Source: Candidatus Methylobacter oryzae (GTDB lineage: Bacteria > Pseudomonadota > Gammaproteobacteria > Methylococcales > Methylomonadaceae). From it: 33,960 bases of DNA. The notes under the pieces are model-generated. The model saw only the letters and a list, made by a program, of their open reading frames with translations, was not told the DNA's origin and ran no database searches. How positions within the stretch are numbered: position 1 is the first letter of the stretch; each line of letters opens with the position of its first letter. The stretch covers positions 1 to 33,960 of the forward strand of contig NZ_RYFG02000083.1 of NCBI RefSeq assembly GCF_003994235.2. Direction: 5' to 3'. Below are positions 1 to 8,160 of the stretch, piece after piece. The translations under genes were made by a program, and so were the position numbers.

Positions 1-129
1 TTATTTTTCTTATCACGGGCGGGCCTTCCGTTGCCTAGGGTTAGTTCATGCCTCATATTCTATACCGGCTGTCAATGCGTAAGTTCTATTCATAATTGAA
101 TACCCTAGTCAGTGTGCGTTAAAGCTGAG

Positions 130-176
130 TTGAGCGGCTTGTCCGCTCAAACGAAACTTATGCCCTCTGGGCATAA
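130..176. terminator. Two tandem perfect hairpins downstream of queG
   Basis: Two 8-bp perfect stems lie back to back. TTGAGCGG (130-137) pairs with CCGCTCAA (143-150) over a 5-nt loop, and TTATGCCC (158-165) pairs with GGGCATAA (169-176) over a 3-nt loop. They sit 40-90 nt after the queG stop on the minus strand. Neither is followed by a clean T-run, so transcription-end or mRNA 3'-end protection is inferred from position and stem quality only. Apart from this, bases 1-216 hold no gene that I can see. Confidence 0.5.
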
Positions 177-216
177 AGGATGATACAAACAATCCCGATT
201 AATAAGCAAACAAACT

Positions 217-1296
217 TCATGCAAGACGCCGCGCCTGTTGGTCCAGCGCCCATCTTACGTGTTCGTTGACCATGTCGGAGTCGTGATCGAGCATGGCTTT
301 CAAGGCCTCAATAATCTGCATCGAAGCCGGTGCGTTGCCCAATGCCACGGCAATATTCCTTAGCCAGCGTTGATGGCCGATTCTTCGTATTGCCGAGCCT
401 TCGGTTTTTGCCAAAAATTCCGCTTCAGTCCAGGCGAACACCTCAAGCAATTGTTGCGAATTGAGCCGGTGCCTCGGCTTGAAGTCCTGCTCGCCGGTTA
501 TTTTGGCAAAGCGGTTCCACGGGCAAATCAGCTGGCAGTCGTCGCAGCCATAGATGCGATTGCCGATCAGCGGCCGCAAGTTTTCCGGAATTGAGCCGTG
601 CAACTCAATCGTCAGGTAAGAGACGCAGCGTCTGGCATCGACCTGATAAGGGGCAATAATTGCTTGGGTCGGGCAAATATCTAAACAAGCACGGCATTCG
701 CCGCAATGCGCTGTAGCAGGACTGTCAATCGGTAACGGCAGGTTGGTGAACAGTTCTCCCAAAAAGAACCACGATCCGGCCTTGCGATTAATGATATTAG
801 AATGTTTGCCTATCCAGCCCAATCCGGCCTTTTCAGCCAAGGCTTTTTCAAGAACGGGGGCGCTGTCGACAAAAGCCCGCATAGAGCCGGGAAGTTGAGA
901 GTCGATTTCGGCTTGAATCTTATCGGCCAGTTTTTGTAAGCGGTTGCGCATGAGCTTGTGATAGTCTCGGCCCAGCGCATAGCGCGAAATATAGGCTGAA
1001 GCCGGTTCGGCCAAGGATTGATTCATAGTGTTGGCGGATTCGGTCAGGTAATCCATGCGCACGGAAATAACGCGCGCCGTTCCCGGATGCAGTAATTCAG
1101 GCCTGCTGCGTTTAAGGCCATGGCGCTGCATATAATCCATTTCGCCGTGAAAGTTGTTGTCCAGCCAGTTTTGCAGATGCGCTTCCGCTTCCGGTAAATC
1201 GGTGTCGGTGATGCCGATCTGTTGAAAGCCCAATTGTTGACCCCATAGTTTAATTTGTAAGGCAAGGTCGGCCATTTTTTTGCTGCTTATGTCCAT
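217..1296 (-). CDS. queG: Epoxyqueuosine reductase QueG
   Basis: Final step of queuosine biosynthesis: cobalamin-dependent reduction of epoxyqueuosine to queuosine in the wobble position of GUN-anticodon tRNAs, in the cytosol. The protein (359 aa from this start) has the N-terminal cobalamin-binding region (SRYALGRDYHK, FVDSAPV, EKAGLGWIGKHS) and a C-terminal pair of 4Fe-4S clusters. With this start, CGECRACLDICP supplies C198/C201/C204/C208, and C224 plus CDDCQLICPWNR (C251/C254/C258) supply the second set. A HEAT-like tail (EGSAIRRIGHQRWLRNIAVALGN) follows. The start at 1296 gives the N-terminus length usual for QueG; ATGs at 1308 and 1275 are alternatives and none has a good ribosome site. 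The gene is divergent from nnr, as yjeS sits next to yjeF in enterobacteria. Confidence 0.95.
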   Translation of the reverse strand: MDISSKKMADLALQIKLWGQQLGFQQIGITDTDLPEAEAHLQNWLDNNFHGEMDYMQRHGLKRSRPELLHPGTARVISVRMDYLTESANTMNQSLAEPASAYISRYALGRDYHKLMRNRLQKLADKIQAEIDSQLPGSMRAFVDSAPVLEKALAEKAGLGWIGKHSNIINRKAGSWFFLGELFTNLPLPIDSPATAHCGECRACLDICPTQAIIAPYQVDARRCVSYLTIELHGSIPENLRPLIGNRIYGCDDCQLICPWNRFAKITGEQDFKPRHRLNSQQLLEVFAWTEAEFLAKTEGSAIRRIGHQRWLRNIAVALGNAPASMQIIEALKAMLDHDSDMVNEHVRWALDQQARRLA

Positions 1297-1311
1297 AGCG
1301 GATGACAAAGA

Positions 1312-1317
1312 TATAAT
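1312..1317 (+). promoter_or_regulatory. Candidate -10 box of nnr
   Basis: A consensus TATAAT lies at 1312-1317 in the short queG/nnr divergent gap; no good -35 is seen at 16-18 bp. A transcript starting near 1324 would leave AAGGAG at 1331-1336 in the leader and favours the nnr start at 1352 over the upstream in-frame start codons. Confidence 0.4.
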
Positions 1318-1351
1318 GTGTTTACGAAGTAAGGAGCAACGTCACAATACC

Positions 1352-2815
1352 ATGCAAAATTTACCAATAAAACTATATCGAGCTGCACAGGTAAGGAAAC
1401 TGGACCGGATCGCGATACAAGAACGCGGTATTCCGGGTTTTGAATTAATGAGCAGGGCCGGAAGTCAGATTTTCCAGTTTATCAAAGAGAAATGGCCCGA
1501 TGCCAGGTCTGTAGCGGTCTTTTGCGGTTCCGGCAACAATGCGGGCGACGGCTATATTGTAGCCGGATTGGCGTTGGAAGCGGGCTTCAAGGTTTGTGTT
1601 TATGCAATTTCGGAACCCGACAAACTGAATGGCGATGCGTTACTTGCCTATCGTAAATATGCCGATGCCCAGGGTGTTGTTATGCCGTTTCGGCCCGAAC
1701 GGCCGGTGAATGCCGACGTGCTGATTGACGCATTGCTGGGTACCGGGCTGGACAGACCGGTGAGCGGTCTTTATGCCGAAGCCATACAGGCTATCAATGC
1801 CCATTCTTCTCCGGTCGTTGCCGTGGATATTCCGTCCGGTTTAAATGCCGATACCGGCAACGTGATGGATTTTGCGGTAAAAGCCGACTGTACGCTCACG
1901 TTTATCGCCTTAAAACAAGGATTATTCACCGGTCAGGCGGCCGAGTATTGCGGTGAGATTCGCTATGCGCAACTGGGCGTTCCTGGCGATGTGCTGGCGA
2001 GTCTTGATGCTGCCGCGATAAGGGTTGTTAAAACGCCGTTGTCGCGCCGTAACCGTTGCGCCCATAAAGGTAATTATGGACATGTGCTGATAGTAGGCGG
2101 TGAGCTGGGTTATTCGGGCGCTGCCCGCATGGCCGGCGAGGCGGCTTTGCGCGTGGGAGCGGGTTTGGTCAGCGTGGCGACGCGGATAGAGCATGCCGGG
2201 CTGATGAATTTGAGCAGGCCGGAATTGATGTGTCATGGCGTGGAAACGCCAAAGCAGTTGACGGCCTTGCTGGCGAAAGCCGATGTCGTCGTGGTAGGTC
2301 CGGGGTTAGGGCAAAGCGATTGGGCAAAAGGATTATTTAATGCGGCAATAAGTTCAGGAATACCGGCCGTGGTCGATGCGGACGGTTTGAATCTTTTGGC
2401 CGCGGTGCCGGCAGCAAAGTCGGACTGGATTTTAACGCCGCATCCCGGTGAGGCGGCGAGGCTGTTAAATCGTTCGAACGCTTATATACAACAAGACCGG
2501 TTTGCGGCGGCTGTATCGCTTAGGGCTAGCTATGGCGGCGTTGTGGTTCTTAAGGGCGCCGGCACATTGATCGCGTCGGAACATCAGCTTGCGGTTTCGA
2601 ATACCGGCAATCCGGGCATGGCGTCCGGCGGCATGGGCGATGTGCTGTCCGGCGTGATCGCCGGTTTGCTGGCTCAAGGCTTATCTTTGCAGGATGCTGC
2701 ACAGCAGGGGGTTTATAATCATGGTTTGGCGGCCGACCTGGCTGCGGAAAAAGAAGGAGAAAGAGGCTTGCTGGCCTGTGATTTAATGCCTTATTTGAGG
2801 CAATTGGTAAATTGA
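1352..2815 (+). CDS. nnr: Bifunctional NAD(P)HX epimerase / ADP-dependent NAD(P)HX dehydratase
   Basis: Metabolite repair enzyme for hydrated NADH/NADPH: the N-terminal half epimerises R- and S-NAD(P)HX and the C-terminal half dehydrates the S form using ADP. The 487-aa protein shows the YjeF_N motif GSGNNAGDGY (residues 59-68) and DIPSGLNADTG. The ribokinase-like YjeF_C half shows GGELGYSGAARMAGEAAL, DADGLN, LTPHPGEAARLL and NPGMASGGMGDVLSG, with the catalytic-type Asp at about 430. The start at 1352 is preferred because the family N-terminus (LYRAAQVRKLDR) begins just after it. AAGGAG is present at 1331-1336, although 15 nt is long spacing. The stop codon TGA overlaps the tsaE ATG by one base, so the two are probably translated in coupled fashion. 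Confidence 0.95.
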   Translation: MQNLPIKLYRAAQVRKLDRIAIQERGIPGFELMSRAGSQIFQFIKEKWPDARSVAVFCGSGNNAGDGYIVAGLALEAGFKVCVYAISEPDKLNGDALLAYRKYADAQGVVMPFRPERPVNADVLIDALLGTGLDRPVSGLYAEAIQAINAHSSPVVAVDIPSGLNADTGNVMDFAVKADCTLTFIALKQGLFTGQAAEYCGEIRYAQLGVPGDVLASLDAAAIRVVKTPLSRRNRCAHKGNYGHVLIVGGELGYSGAARMAGEAALRVGAGLVSVATRIEHAGLMNLSRPELMCHGVETPKQLTALLAKADVVVVGPGLGQSDWAKGLFNAAISSGIPAVVDADGLNLLAAVPAAKSDWILTPHPGEAARLLNRSNAYIQQDRFAAAVSLRASYGGVVVLKGAGTLIASEHQLAVSNTGNPGMASGGMGDVLSGVIAGLLAQGLSLQDAAQQGVYNHGLAADLAAEKEGERGLLACDLMPYLRQLVN

Positions 2816-3237
2816 TGAAAATATATTTAGAAGATACGGAAGCGACAGAACAGTTTGGCGCCAAGCTTTGGGCGGAACTGCCGTCAAAATGCCTGGTATT
2901 CTTGCATGGCGATTTGGGGGCGGGCAAAACCACGCTAGTTAGGGGCTTTCTCCGGGCCGCTGGTTATAGTGGTGCAGTCAAAAGCCCGACCTATACACTG
3001 GTCGAAGAATACACGGTAAACGAACGCAAGATATTTCACTTTGATTTATACCGGGTCGTGGATCCGGAAGAGCTTGAATTAATAGGCATAAGAGATTATT
3101 TCGAGCAGGATTGCATCTGTTTTATCGAGTGGCCCGATATGGGGAAAGGTTTCTTGCCCGAGCCGGATAGGGTCGTTACTTTGTCTACAGAGGGCTCCGG
3201 GCGATCGGTAGAAATGCGTATAATCTTAAATAATTAG
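2815..3237 (+). CDS. tsaE: tRNA threonylcarbamoyladenosine biosynthesis ATPase TsaE
   Basis: ATPase partner of TsaB/TsaD in formation of t6A37 on ANN-decoding tRNAs. The 140-aa product has the Walker A motif GDLGAGKTT (residues 32-40), the family motif SPTYTLVEEY, HFDLYR and a FIEWPD segment, all typical of the YjeE/TsaE family at normal length. The ATG at 2815 shares its A with the nnr TGA stop (TGATG), so it follows nnr by translational coupling. A start one codon earlier at TTG 2812 is possible but less likely. The place between nnr and an AmiB-type amidase matches enterobacterial gene order. Confidence 0.96.
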   Translation: MKIYLEDTEATEQFGAKLWAELPSKCLVFLHGDLGAGKTTLVRGFLRAAGYSGAVKSPTYTLVEEYTVNERKIFHFDLYRVVDPEELELIGIRDYFEQDCICFIEWPDMGKGFLPEPDRVVTLSTEGSGRSVEMRIILNN

Positions 3238-3256
3238 AAAATATTTTTGTAACGAC

Positions 3257-3285
3257 CTACAAAAACAATTACATACTGCTATAAT
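3257..3285 (+). promoter_or_regulatory. Candidate promoter of the amidase gene
   Basis: A consensus -10 TATAAT (3280-3285) is preceded at 17 bp by CTACAA (3257-3262), a poor match to -35. The transcript would start near 3292, giving a short leader to the ATG at 3314. This suggests that amidase-mutL can be transcribed apart from nnr-tsaE. Confidence 0.45.
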
Positions 3286-3313
3286 CTCATCCAGATTATC
3301 ACTTTAGTGAGTT

Positions 3314-4618
3314 ATGTCGATGAGAAGATATTGGAAGGTCTTGTTTATTTTTGGATTGCAGCTATTGGCTGCGTCTGTTCATGCGGAACAGATCAACGTT
3401 AATGCGTTGCGTTATTGGAATACGCCGGATCAAACGCAAATGTTGTTCGATGTGACATCATCGCCGGAACACCGGGTTTTTCTAATGAATAATCCGTCGC
3501 GCTTGGTGATTGATATGCGTAATGTCAATGTAAAGCGGGCATTGAGCCAGCCGGCGCCATCTCATCCGCTGTTTTCCCAAGTGCGTGTTGCCGCGAAAAA
3601 TAATACCGACATAAGAATTGTAGTCGATTTAAAAAAAGACATTAGTCCTAAAAGCATGTCATTAAGAACGAATAGCATGAACGGACGCTTGGTCGTTGAA
3701 TTGCTGGGTAAGGCGCAAGATGCAACTGTAAAAATTGCAGAGAAAGAGGAACCAAGGATAACTGCCGATAAGATGTCTACGGTTAAAGTATCCGATGTCA
3801 AGCCTGTAGTAGAAAAAGTCGTTAAAGAAGAGTCTCAAAAGACAGTCAATAGAAAAGTTGCTGCCGCTCCCGTTGAAGTAACAAAGGTCGCCAAGCGAGA
3901 CAAAGATATAGTTGTTGCTGTTGATGCGGGGCATGGCGGAGACGATCCCGGTGCTCACGGACAAAATGGTACAGAGGAGAAAAAGATCACTCTTGCTATT
4001 GCCAAAAAACTCGCGGACTTAATCAACGAACAGCCGGGCATGAAGGCTGTGATGGTTCGTAAAGGCGATTATTACGTGGATCTCAGAAAAAGAATGCAAA
4101 TTGCCAGGGCTGCGAAGGCCGATTTGTTCATTTCAATTCATGCCGATGCTTTTCAAGATGCAACGGTTAAAGGCGCGTCGGTGTTTACTTTGTCCAATAA
4201 AGGGGCGACCAGCGAAGCTGCGCGGTGGTTGGCCGACAGCGAGAATGCGGCCGATTTGGTTGGCGGCGTCAGTTTGAATGACAAAGAAGATGTATTGGCT
4301 TCGGTATTATTGGATTTGTCGCAGACTGCCACGCAGGACGCTAGTGTAAACGTTGCAAGAAAGGTGTTGAGAAATTTTGAGCAAATAGGTGAATTGCATT
4401 ATGCGTCAGTGCAAAAAGCCGGATTTCTGGTGTTGAAATCGCCCGACGTGCCGTCTATCTTAGTGGAAACTGCATTTATCTCCAATCCGTCGGAAGAACT
4501 TAAGTTAATCAATACCGCTCATCAATCAAAAATAGCCGGTGCTATCTTTAACGGTGTGCGCAGTTATTTTAGTAAAGAGATTCCGACGGAAAGCAAAGTG
4601 GCAGTTTTAGATATGTAG
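3314..4618 (+). CDS. amiB: Periplasmic N-acetylmuramoyl-L-alanine amidase (AmiB/AmiC type)
   Basis: Zinc amidase that cuts the lactyl-amide bond between MurNAc and L-Ala to separate daughter cells. The 434-aa precursor has a signal peptide (cleavage expected after SVHA, about residue 24) and an AMIN targeting domain at about 26-132. A charged linker follows, then an Amidase_3 domain from about 198. Visible zinc/catalytic residues are H207 (DAGHGG), E222 (GTEEKK), H276 (SIHADAF) and E385 (LVETAFISN). There is no C-terminal LysM domain, so by domain content it looks like AmiC, while position (tsaE-ami-mutL) is that of amiB; the symbol follows synteny. ATGs at 3314 and 3320 are both possible starts. 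Activation by an EnvC/NlpD-like factor is expected from the family. Confidence 0.93.
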   Translation: MSMRRYWKVLFIFGLQLLAASVHAEQINVNALRYWNTPDQTQMLFDVTSSPEHRVFLMNNPSRLVIDMRNVNVKRALSQPAPSHPLFSQVRVAAKNNTDIRIVVDLKKDISPKSMSLRTNSMNGRLVVELLGKAQDATVKIAEKEEPRITADKMSTVKVSDVKPVVEKVVKEESQKTVNRKVAAAPVEVTKVAKRDKDIVVAVDAGHGGDDPGAHGQNGTEEKKITLAIAKKLADLINEQPGMKAVMVRKGDYYVDLRKRMQIARAAKADLFISIHADAFQDATVKGASVFTLSNKGATSEAARWLADSENAADLVGGVSLNDKEDVLASVLLDLSQTATQDASVNVARKVLRNFEQIGELHYASVQKAGFLVLKSPDVPSILVETAFISNPSEELKLINTAHQSKIAGAIFNGVRSYFSKEIPTESKVAVLDM

Positions 4619-4714
4619 CATATTTGCTGAGGGCGTCAAATTGTCGCGTCCCGCAAGGAAGCATGAATAATTAGTGCCAGTCAGATAAAATATGCATTTT
4701 GCTTTAGGTTGGCT

Positions 4715-6556
4715 ATGCGTATTCATTCACTTCCCATCCAACTTGTTAACCAGATTGCTGCCGGCGAAGTGGTCGAAAGACCGTCATCCGTAGTTAAAGA
4801 GCTGGTTGAAAATTGTTTCGATGCGGGTGCCAGTCAAGTGACTATCGAGGTAGAGCAAGGCGGTGCTAGGCTGATAAAAATCAGGGATAACGGCTGCGGT
4901 ATCGTCAAAGAAGACTTGCCGTTGGCTTTGTCCCGGCATGCGACCAGTAAAATTGCCAGTTTGGAAGACCTGGAGCAGGTGGTTAGCATGGGATTTCGCG
5001 GTGAAGCTTTGCCTAGCATCAGTTCGGTTTCAAGGCTTACGTTAATTTCACGTATTAGCGGCGCCGATTGCGCCTGGCGGGTTAATGCCGACGGTTCGGA
5101 GAGGGATTTCGATCCGCAACCCGATCCGCACCCGCAAGGGACTACGGTCGATGTACGCGATCTGTTTTACAATACCCCTGCCAGACGCAAGTTTTTAAAA
5201 ACCGAAAAGACCGAATTCGCCCATATAGAGACTTTAATTCAACGTATGGCGCTGAGCCGCTTTGATATCGGCTTTACTCTGCTGCATAACCAAAAAGAAA
5301 TACTCAGCCTGAAACCGGCGATATCGCAGAGTGAACAAGAGCGAAGAGTTGCCGGTATTTGCGGCTCGGCTTTTATCGAGAATTCGGTAAAAATCGATTT
5401 TGCGGCATCAGGCCTGCAATTAACGGGTTGGGTTGGATTGCCGACTTTCTCGCGCAGCCAGCAAGATATGCAGTTTTTCTACGTCAATGGCAGATTGGTC
5501 AGGGACAAGCTGGTTTCTCATGCTGTCAAGCAGGCTTATCAGGACGTGCTGTTTCATGGGCGGCATCCGGTTTTTGTTTTGTATTTGACGCTCGATCCTT
5601 CATTAGTCGACGTTAATGCCCACCCTGCAAAGCTGGAGGTCAGGTTCAGGGAAGGGCGTTTGGTGCATGATTTTTTGTTTTCTGCGCTGCACCGGTCATT
5701 GGCTGATTTAAGGCCGGGTCATAGCGTGGCTCAACAGGCGGAATCCGGCTCATTGCCGCAAACGCAAGCTGTCGCGGATGTTAAAGCAGATAATGTGGTT
5801 TGGTTGGGCGATAGCAAAACCCCGCAACAATCAAGGCCAGCTTCTGGTTCGGCTTACGCTTCAAGATTGCCGCAACAAGCATCGTTGCCGTTGCATGTAG
5901 AAGAATCCATACAGGCTTACGCTTCGCTTTATCCGAAAAGCGAGTCCGTGGTGAGGCTTGCGCAATCCGAAGCAAAGCCGTTAGGTCATGCTATTGCTCA
6001 TCTGCATAATGTTTATATTTTGTCCGAAACGCCTGACGGCATCATTCTGGTCGATGCGCATGCCGCGCACGAACGCGTCACTTACGAGAGATTAAAACGG
6101 CAATATCAAAATGGCACTGTGCCTAGTCAGCCCTTATTACTGCCGATTAAGATAAAAGTCAGCGTTTCGGAAGCAGATTTGGCCGAAGATCAGCATCAGT
6201 TTTTTCTGGCATTGGGTTTTGAACTAAACCGTTCCGGACCGGAAACTATTGTGTTGCGTTCAGTTCCTGTTCTATTGAGTAATGCCGACGTGGAGACTTT
6301 GATTCGCGATGTGCTGGCCGATTTGATCGAGCACGGCATGAGTCAACGTATTCAGGAAAGATATAATGAAATATTAGCCACGATGGCCTGTCATGGAGCG
6401 GTGCGCGCGCATCGCCGTTTAACTGTCGATGAGATGAATGCTTTGTTACGTGATATGGAACAAACTGAAAGAATAGGGCAATGCAATCACGGCAGGCCTA
6501 CTTGGGTAGAGCTGTCGACTAGCGATCTCGATAAGTTTTTCCTGCGTGGACAATGA
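4715..6556 (+). CDS. mutL: DNA mismatch repair protein MutL, with endonuclease-type C-terminus
   Basis: GHKL ATPase that links MutS mismatch recognition to strand removal. The 613-aa protein has the N-terminal ATPase motifs KELVENCFDAG (catalytic-type E29), DNGCGI and GFRGEAL, a transducer domain (NGRLVRDK, DVNAHPAKLEVRF), and a glutamine/serine-rich linker of about 100 residues. The C-terminal dimerisation domain carries DAHAAHERVTYE (447-458), ACHGAVRA (558-565) and CNHGRP (590-595). These three resemble metal-binding nuclease motifs of endonucleolytic MutL proteins, which E. coli MutL lacks. The first motif has Ala where Gln is usual. ATG 4715 is chosen because AGGTTGGCT precedes it and the family N-terminus starts MRIH; TTG 4709 is an upstream alternative. 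Confidence 0.97.
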   Translation: MRIHSLPIQLVNQIAAGEVVERPSSVVKELVENCFDAGASQVTIEVEQGGARLIKIRDNGCGIVKEDLPLALSRHATSKIASLEDLEQVVSMGFRGEALPSISSVSRLTLISRISGADCAWRVNADGSERDFDPQPDPHPQGTTVDVRDLFYNTPARRKFLKTEKTEFAHIETLIQRMALSRFDIGFTLLHNQKEILSLKPAISQSEQERRVAGICGSAFIENSVKIDFAASGLQLTGWVGLPTFSRSQQDMQFFYVNGRLVRDKLVSHAVKQAYQDVLFHGRHPVFVLYLTLDPSLVDVNAHPAKLEVRFREGRLVHDFLFSALHRSLADLRPGHSVAQQAESGSLPQTQAVADVKADNVVWLGDSKTPQQSRPASGSAYASRLPQQASLPLHVEESIQAYASLYPKSESVVRLAQSEAKPLGHAIAHLHNVYILSETPDGIILVDAHAAHERVTYERLKRQYQNGTVPSQPLLLPIKIKVSVSEADLAEDQHQFFLALGFELNRSGPETIVLRSVPVLLSNADVETLIRDVLADLIEHGMSQRIQERYNEILATMACHGAVRAHRRLTVDEMNALLRDMEQTERIGQCNHGRPTWVELSTSDLDKFFLRGQ

Positions 6557-6566
6557 ATTCATGCTG

Positions 6567-6602
6567 TGCGACGAGATGCTAATTTTTGGTTCTCGCATTT
6601 TT
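6567..6602 (+). terminator. Weak terminator-like hairpin after mutL
   Basis: TGCGA (6567-6571) pairs with TCGCA (6593-6597), with partial extension inward, and is followed directly by TTTTT at 6598-6602. The stem is short, so partial termination or attenuation before miaA is the most that can be inferred. Confidence 0.35.
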
Positions 6603-6624
6603 ATACATCAAAACTTCCGAAAAT

Positions 6625-7575
6625 ATGCAACATAAACCCAATCCCCCTGCTATTTTCCTGATGGGGCCTACTGCTTCAGGAAAGACGGCTTTGTCCGTAC
6701 AGCTTGCTCAAGCGCTTGATGGAGAAATTATCAGTGTTGATTCGACGCTTGTATTTAAAGGCATGGACATTGGTACAGCCAAGCCTACGGAAGAAGAGAG
6801 AGGAGGGATTCCGCATCATTTGATAGATATACTTGATCCGGCCGATTCATTTTCTACCGGCCAGTTTAGGACGCAGGCGTTAAATTTGATGGAAGATATA
6901 ACGCGGCGAGGAAAGATACCGGTATTGGTTGGCGGTACAATGCTGTATTTTAATGTGCTGAATAGTGGACTCGCCAAGTTGCCTGAGGCTAATCCTGTCA
7001 TTCGGGCTAAGCTCGATCGGGATTTGGAGGTGCTGGGTAAGGAAGCGCTGCATCGGCGATTGGCCGATGTGGATCCTGAGTCGGCGGCGAGAATTCATCT
7101 GAATGATCCGCAACGAGTACAGCGTGCTCTGGAAGTCTACGAAATCAGCGGCAAGCCGTTAACATCCTTTTTTACGGAAGCTCAGACGCAGGATATTCCT
7201 TACCGGAAAATAAAATTGATTGTTGCGCCGCAAGATCGAAAAATCCTGCACGACATAATTGCCCGGCGCTTTAATAAAATGTTGGGGCAGGGATTTATTG
7301 AAGAGGTGGAGGCGCTTTATAGGCGCGGCGATCTGACTGAGAAAATGCCTTCGGTTCGGGCTGTCGGCTATCGCCAGGCTTGGTCTTATCTGCAAGGCGA
7401 ATGCGATTTTGAAACTATGACGGAGAAAGCCATTGTTGCTACCCGGCAGCTGGCTAAGCGTCAGTTTACTTGGCTGAGAAAGGAGACCGGTGCTGCAAAT
7501 TTCCAGACCGGTCAACCGGATCTATTAATAAGGGTGTTAAAGGCAGTTAGGCAAGTCGTTGAATATGAGCAATAG
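6625..7575 (+). CDS. miaA: tRNA dimethylallyltransferase MiaA
   Basis: Transfers a dimethylallyl group to N6 of A37 in tRNAs reading UNN codons, the first step to ms2i6A. The 316-aa protein begins with the P-loop FLMGPTASGKTAL, followed by DSTLVFKGMDIGTAKPT, a PHHLIDILDP motif, LVGGTMLYF and the C-terminal RQLAKRQFTWLR. ATG 6625 matches the usual MiaA N-terminus; the reading frame runs upstream to TTG 6586 without family similarity. In many Gammaproteobacteria hfq follows immediately. Here it does not, and a convergent cold-shock gene is found instead beyond a shared terminator. Confidence 0.97.
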   Translation: MQHKPNPPAIFLMGPTASGKTALSVQLAQALDGEIISVDSTLVFKGMDIGTAKPTEEERGGIPHHLIDILDPADSFSTGQFRTQALNLMEDITRRGKIPVLVGGTMLYFNVLNSGLAKLPEANPVIRAKLDRDLEVLGKEALHRRLADVDPESAARIHLNDPQRVQRALEVYEISGKPLTSFFTEAQTQDIPYRKIKLIVAPQDRKILHDIIARRFNKMLGQGFIEEVEALYRRGDLTEKMPSVRAVGYRQAWSYLQGECDFETMTEKAIVATRQLAKRQFTWLRKETGAANFQTGQPDLLIRVLKAVRQVVEYEQ

Positions 7576-7700
7576 AGAGCCGCTCTATTTATCCCGGAAA
7601 CAAAAGCTCTGCGGAGACGTTGTATGGATAAACTAAAGCTCAATACAGGGTTATGAAAGCTTCTAATGCGCTGCTTATTTCTAACTTGGTAAAACCATGG

Positions 7701-7735
7701 ACCTGACCCAAAAGCCAATGGCTTTTGGGTCAGGT
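7701..7735. terminator. Bidirectional terminator between miaA and cspA
   Basis: A perfect 16-bp stem (7701-7716 with 7720-7735) closes over a 3-nt AAT loop between two convergent genes. On the plus strand it is followed by TTATAAGTTTGTT; on the minus strand by CCATGGTTTT. It ends about 11 bases before the cspA stop, which suits both transcripts. Confidence 0.8.
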
Positions 7736-7746
7736 TTATAAGTTTG

Positions 7747-7956
7747 TTAGGCTGGGGTTACATTCTCGGCTTGCGGACCTTTTTGGCCTTGGGTTACTTC
7801 CATCGTAACTTTCTGGCCTTCCTTTAAGGTCTTGCGACCGGTGCCGTTAATTGCACTGTGGTGAACAAAAACATCTTTTCCACCTTCTTGTTCAATAAAT
7901 CCAAAACCTTTTTCATCATTGAACCACTTAACGGTACCTACAACTTGCTCTGACAT
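7747..7956 (-). CDS. cspA: Cold-shock domain protein (CspA family)
   Basis: Small single-domain nucleic-acid chaperone that binds single-stranded RNA/DNA and melts secondary structure; some members prevent termination at intrinsic terminators. The 69-aa product is one OB-fold with RNP1 KGFGFI (residues 16-21) and RNP2 VFVHH (29-33), full family length. The upstream leader contains a strong hairpin plus an 8-T run directly before the start region, so regulation by attenuation is possible. Paralogue assignment (CspA, C, D or E) cannot be settled from sequence alone. Confidence 0.93.
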   Translation of the reverse strand: MSEQVVGTVKWFNDEKGFGFIEQEGGKDVFVHHSAINGTGRKTLKEGQKVTMEVTQGQKGPQAENVTPA

Positions 7957-7971
7957 ATCACACTCTTACTT

Positions 7972-7998
7972 AAAAAAAACCGCCAATATTTGTCGGCG
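7972..7998 (-). terminator. Intrinsic-terminator-like hairpin in the cspA leader
   Basis: On the minus strand CGCCGA (7998-7993) pairs with TTGGCG (7986-7981) around a 6-nt loop, then G and eight T (7979-7972). It lies 15 nt upstream of the cspA ATG and about 165 nt after the flavin reductase stop. It may simply end the flavin reductase transcript, or be an attenuator within the cspA leader. Confidence 0.6.
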
Positions 7999-8015
7999 TT
8001 ACAAATCCCAGCTTT

Positions 8016-8044
8016 ATAAAAGCCGGCTCAAACTTTAACTGCAA
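8016..8044 (-). promoter_or_regulatory. Candidate promoter of cspA
   Basis: On the minus strand TTGCAG (8044-8039) and TTTTAT (8021-8016) are separated by 17 bp. Transcription would begin near 8009, upstream of the hairpin and T-run at 7972-7998. Both hexamers are imperfect. Confidence 0.35.
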
Positions 8045-8160
8045 AAGATAATAGCATTAAAGATGTGAGCAGGGCAAAATATTTCGGCTAGGTTCAAAGA
8101 TAATTCCATCAGATTTACATTAATATTGGAAAAAGCTTTAAGCAAGTACGCAGGGTTAAG

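Noticed and set aside
35-108. CTAGGGT (35-41) and ACCCTAG (102-108) as a mobile-element terminal repeat
   Set aside because: Only 7 bp, with no gene between them and no target duplication; chance is a sufficient explanation.
1280-1351. Upstream start codons for nnr (TTG 1280, ATG 1316)
   Set aside because: The extra 24 residues have no family similarity, lie over the candidate -10 box, and lack a ribosome site.
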